Position numbers and translations under genes: made by a program | Shown here: one piece after another, positions 12,768 through 13,982 of the stretch | Layout of the letters: each line of letters starts with the position of its first letter | How positions within the stretch are numbered: position 1 is the stretch's first letter | The notes under the pieces: generated by a model | Told to the model about the DNA's origin: nothing | What the model saw: the letters and a program-made list of their open reading frames with translations, nothing else | Databases searched by the model: none | Source: Lachnospiraceae bacterium UBA6998 | GTDB lineage: Bacteria > Bacillota > Clostridia > Lachnospirales > Lachnospiraceae | Reading direction: 5' to 3' | DNA length: 13,982 bases | Assembly (NCBI GenBank): GCA_002448395.1 | Contig: DJXS01000003.1 | Span: forward strand, 1-13,982

Positions 12768-12796
12768 TTATTAGCATAGGAAGGCATAGATATCAA
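12768..12796 (-). promoter_or_regulatory. Promoter for LysR paralogue B
   Basis: On the minus strand TTGATA (12796-12791), a 17-bp spacer, and TAATAA (12773-12768). The leader is about 25-30 nt and ends in the AAAGGAG site. The -35 overlaps the left half of the ATCAA-GTAT-TTGAT dyad. Confidence 0.6.
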
Positions 12797-12805
12797 GTAT
12801 TTGAT
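12792..12805. promoter_or_regulatory. Dyad spanning two divergent -35 elements
   Basis: ATCAA-GTAT-TTGAT is a perfect 5-4-5 inverted repeat. Its halves form most of the -35 boxes of the leftward LysR promoter and the rightward small-protein promoter. The adjoining ATATCAAG (12790-12797) matches the core of the dyad upstream of LysR paralogue A. Confidence 0.6.
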
Positions 12806-12829
12806 TATGGGAAAATCCTCGGATATAAT
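12801..12829 (+). promoter_or_regulatory. Promoter for the small protein/hydrolase lipoprotein pair
   Basis: TTGATT at 12801-12806, a 17-bp spacer, and a perfect TATAAT at 12824-12829. The start point would be near 12836, giving a leader of about 39 nt with AGGAG at 12861-12865 before the ATG at 12875. Confidence 0.68.
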
Positions 12830-12874
12830 AAAGCCATAACAGAGACAAACCAATTAAATGAGGAGTATTTTGAC

Positions 12875-13087
12875 ATGGCACTTAATGAGATCGCGGAAAT
12901 TCTACTTGCAGCAGGGTGCGGAGAGTCAGAAACAGAAATGATTGTTTCCAGCATCCAAAAGGGAGACAGTCAAAAAACAGAAAAGCTGATCGCAAAGTGC
13001 CGCAGGAAGCAGCTCGACAGGCTTCACGAGTCGCAGGCCTGTATCGACAGGCTTGATTATCTGAGCTATCAGCTCAGGAAGGCGTAA
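12875..13087 (+). CDS. Small 'LHESQ' protein, paralogue 2
   Basis: A 70-aa, probably all-helical protein of unknown function. It aligns without gaps to the product of 10452-10676: AGCG at 13-16, GD at 30-31, KC at 41-42, LHESQ at 50-54 and LDYL at 60-63. Cys15 and Cys42 are the Cys residues common to both copies. The C-terminal part (RLHESQACIDRLDYLSYQL) has hydrophobic spacing compatible with a coiled coil. It has its own strong promoter and AGGAG site. The hydrolase lipoprotein gene follows after 50 bp. Lying next to a divergent LysR gene in both copies suggests a regulatory or co-sensing role, which is inference. Confidence 0.87.
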   Translation: MALNEIAEILLAAGCGESETEMIVSSIQKGDSQKTEKLIAKCRRKQLDRLHESQACIDRLDYLSYQLRKA

Positions 13088-13137
13088 ACGGTTCGGCGGC
13101 AGAGGCTGCCCCGATTGCTATCAATAAGGAGTTAATT

Positions 13138-13982
13138 ATGAGAAAAGGATTTATGGGAATCATATCGCTGGCTTTGATTTTTTGCCTTGTACTTGCCGGG
13201 TGCGGCTCGGCTCAGGCCAAAGACAGCGGCAGTGAAGAGGCCGCAGAGAGTAGCGCGGAAACTGCAGAGGAGCAAGACACCCCAGAGGTGGCTTCTGAAC
13301 AAGACACCCCAGAGGTCACACAGCAAGAGGCCGATCAGCAGGCGGCAGAAGGAGAAGAGACTATGACCGCAAATGAACAAACTACCCCAGAGGTCGTTCA
13401 GACACAGGAAATCTGGGTGCAGAACGGCGATGACAGGATTTACGGTGTCGCATATGTGCCGGCAGCAGAAGATGGCAAAAAAGTGCCGCTGGTGATTTTC
13501 TCCCACGAGCTCGGAAATGATCACACATCCGGCGAGCGGTACGCAGAGAGGCTGGCGGAGGCCGGATATGCGGCTTATGTCTTTGACTTCCGCGGCGGTA
13601 CAGTCGGAGGAAACAGAAGTGACGGCAGTAACAGCGAGATGTCCATTCTGACCGAAGCGTCTGATTTGGAATCCGTACTGGCGGCTGCTAAAACCTGGGA
13701 CTTTGTAGACCCTGACAAGATCGTTCTTCTCGGAGGCAGCATGGGCGGACTTGTCACGACAGTTGTGGGAAGCACGCATCAGGACGAGATCGCGGGCATG
13801 ATCCTCATGTATCCTGCGCTGTCTGCAAAGGATGACAGCGGTGCAGAGCAGTATCAGTCCGAGGACGATGTTCCGGAAGATGTCAGCCTGTTTGGCGGCT
13901 GGATCCACGTTGGCAAAAACTACATCACCGATCTGTGGACGGTGGATTTTGACCAGCTGCTCTCTTCCTATCAGGGGCACAT
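13138..13982 (+). CDS. Alpha/beta hydrolase lipoprotein (3' end outside window)
   Basis: The frame is open to the end of the window (281 codons and 2 bases), starting at an ATG with AAGGAG 6-7 nt upstream. The signal peptide ends in lipobox LAGC, Cys22. A Glu/Ala/Gln-rich linker (about 23-90) contains three TPEV segments encoded by family-1 repeat arms. The alpha/beta-hydrolase domain starts near residue 91: HELG at 123-126 as the oxyanion-type HG region, DFRGG at 150-154, and GGSMGG at 199-204 with nucleophile Ser201. The acid and His of the triad lie beyond the window or are not identified. It is probably a membrane-anchored extracellular esterase. It follows the small LHESQ protein gene and pairs with the cytosolic hydrolase at 9429-10430. 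Confidence 0.92.
   Translation, partial: MRKGFMGIISLALIFCLVLAGCGSAQAKDSGSEEAAESSAETAEEQDTPEVASEQDTPEVTQQEADQQAAEGEETMTANEQTTPEVVQTQEIWVQNGDDRIYGVAYVPAAEDGKKVPLVIFSHELGNDHTSGERYAERLAEAGYAAYVFDFRGGTVGGNRSDGSNSEMSILTEASDLESVLAAAKTWDFVDPDKIVLLGGSMGGLVTTVVGSTHQDEIAGMILMYPALSAKDDSGAEQYQSEDDVPEDVSLFGGWIHVGKNYITDLWTVDFDQLLSSYQGH
13272..13396 (+). repeat. Family-1 right-arm fragments inside a coding sequence
   Basis: Three in-frame copies of the arm. Bases 13377-13396 match ACAAACTACCCCAGAGGTCG exactly, 13299-13317 matches 16 of 19, and the stretch around 13272-13289 is a looser match. They are read in the CAA-ACT-ACC-CCA-GAG-GTC frame as QTTPEV or QDTPEV within the lipoprotein linker. No left arm is present, so these cannot form the full hairpin. 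Confidence 0.8.

Noticed and set aside
13132..13980. Minus-strand 282-codon frame at the right edge.
   Set aside because: It is a shadow of the alpha/beta-hydrolase lipoprotein, which has a start, ribosome binding site, lipobox and GGSMGG motif.

Overview
The window looks like chromosomal DNA from a Gram-positive anaerobe of the Clostridia, most likely Lachnospiraceae-like. This is inferred from mid-range GC, strong AAGGAGG-type ribosome binding sites, short lipoprotein signal peptides with LxGC lipoboxes, an aldo/keto reductase fused to a two-cluster ferredoxin domain, and several LysR divergons. No rRNA, tRNA, CRISPR array, transposase or phage gene was seen.

Layout. (1) 1-282 (+) is the tail of an unrecognised protein. 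(2) 5824 down to 451 (-) is a run of seven genes read right to left: flavodoxin; aldo/keto reductase (AKR) overlapping an NTF2-like lipoprotein; flavodoxin lipoprotein abutting a cytosolic NTF2-like protein; short-chain dehydrogenase (SDR) followed by an Fe-S AKR. A 68-bp palindrome (family 1) separates each block from the next. (3) 6106-6993 (+) is a LysR regulator divergent from that run, with a dyad LysR-type box between them. (4) 7081-8274 (-) is a CPBP membrane protease behind a decayed tetR. (5) 10676 down to 8381 (-) is a small Cys-containing protein, a Cys-type alpha/beta hydrolase and an AKR lipoprotein, divergent from LysR 10883-11761 (+). (6) LysR 11861-12736 (-) is divergent from a second copy of the small protein (12875-13087, +) and an alpha/beta-hydrolase lipoprotein that runs off the window (13138 onward).

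How it may work together. The two right-hand divergons have the same plan: paralogous LysR, paralogous small 'LHESQ' protein, then an alpha/beta hydrolase. Their promoter regions share an ATATCAAG core. Four enzyme families each occur as a cytosolic/lipoprotein pair: flavodoxin, NTF2-like, AKR and alpha/beta hydrolase. This suggests LysR-controlled reductive or detoxification functions with members on both sides of the membrane; the substrate cannot be read from the sequence.

The most unusual signal is the repeats. Family-1 palindromes sit 26, 26 and 33 nt before the start codons of three operon genes and in the leader of the first LysR gene. Arms of the same repeat supply the stop codon of another LysR gene and in-frame TPEV segments of a lipoprotein linker. 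A second palindrome family occurs three times, once in the leader of the second LysR gene.
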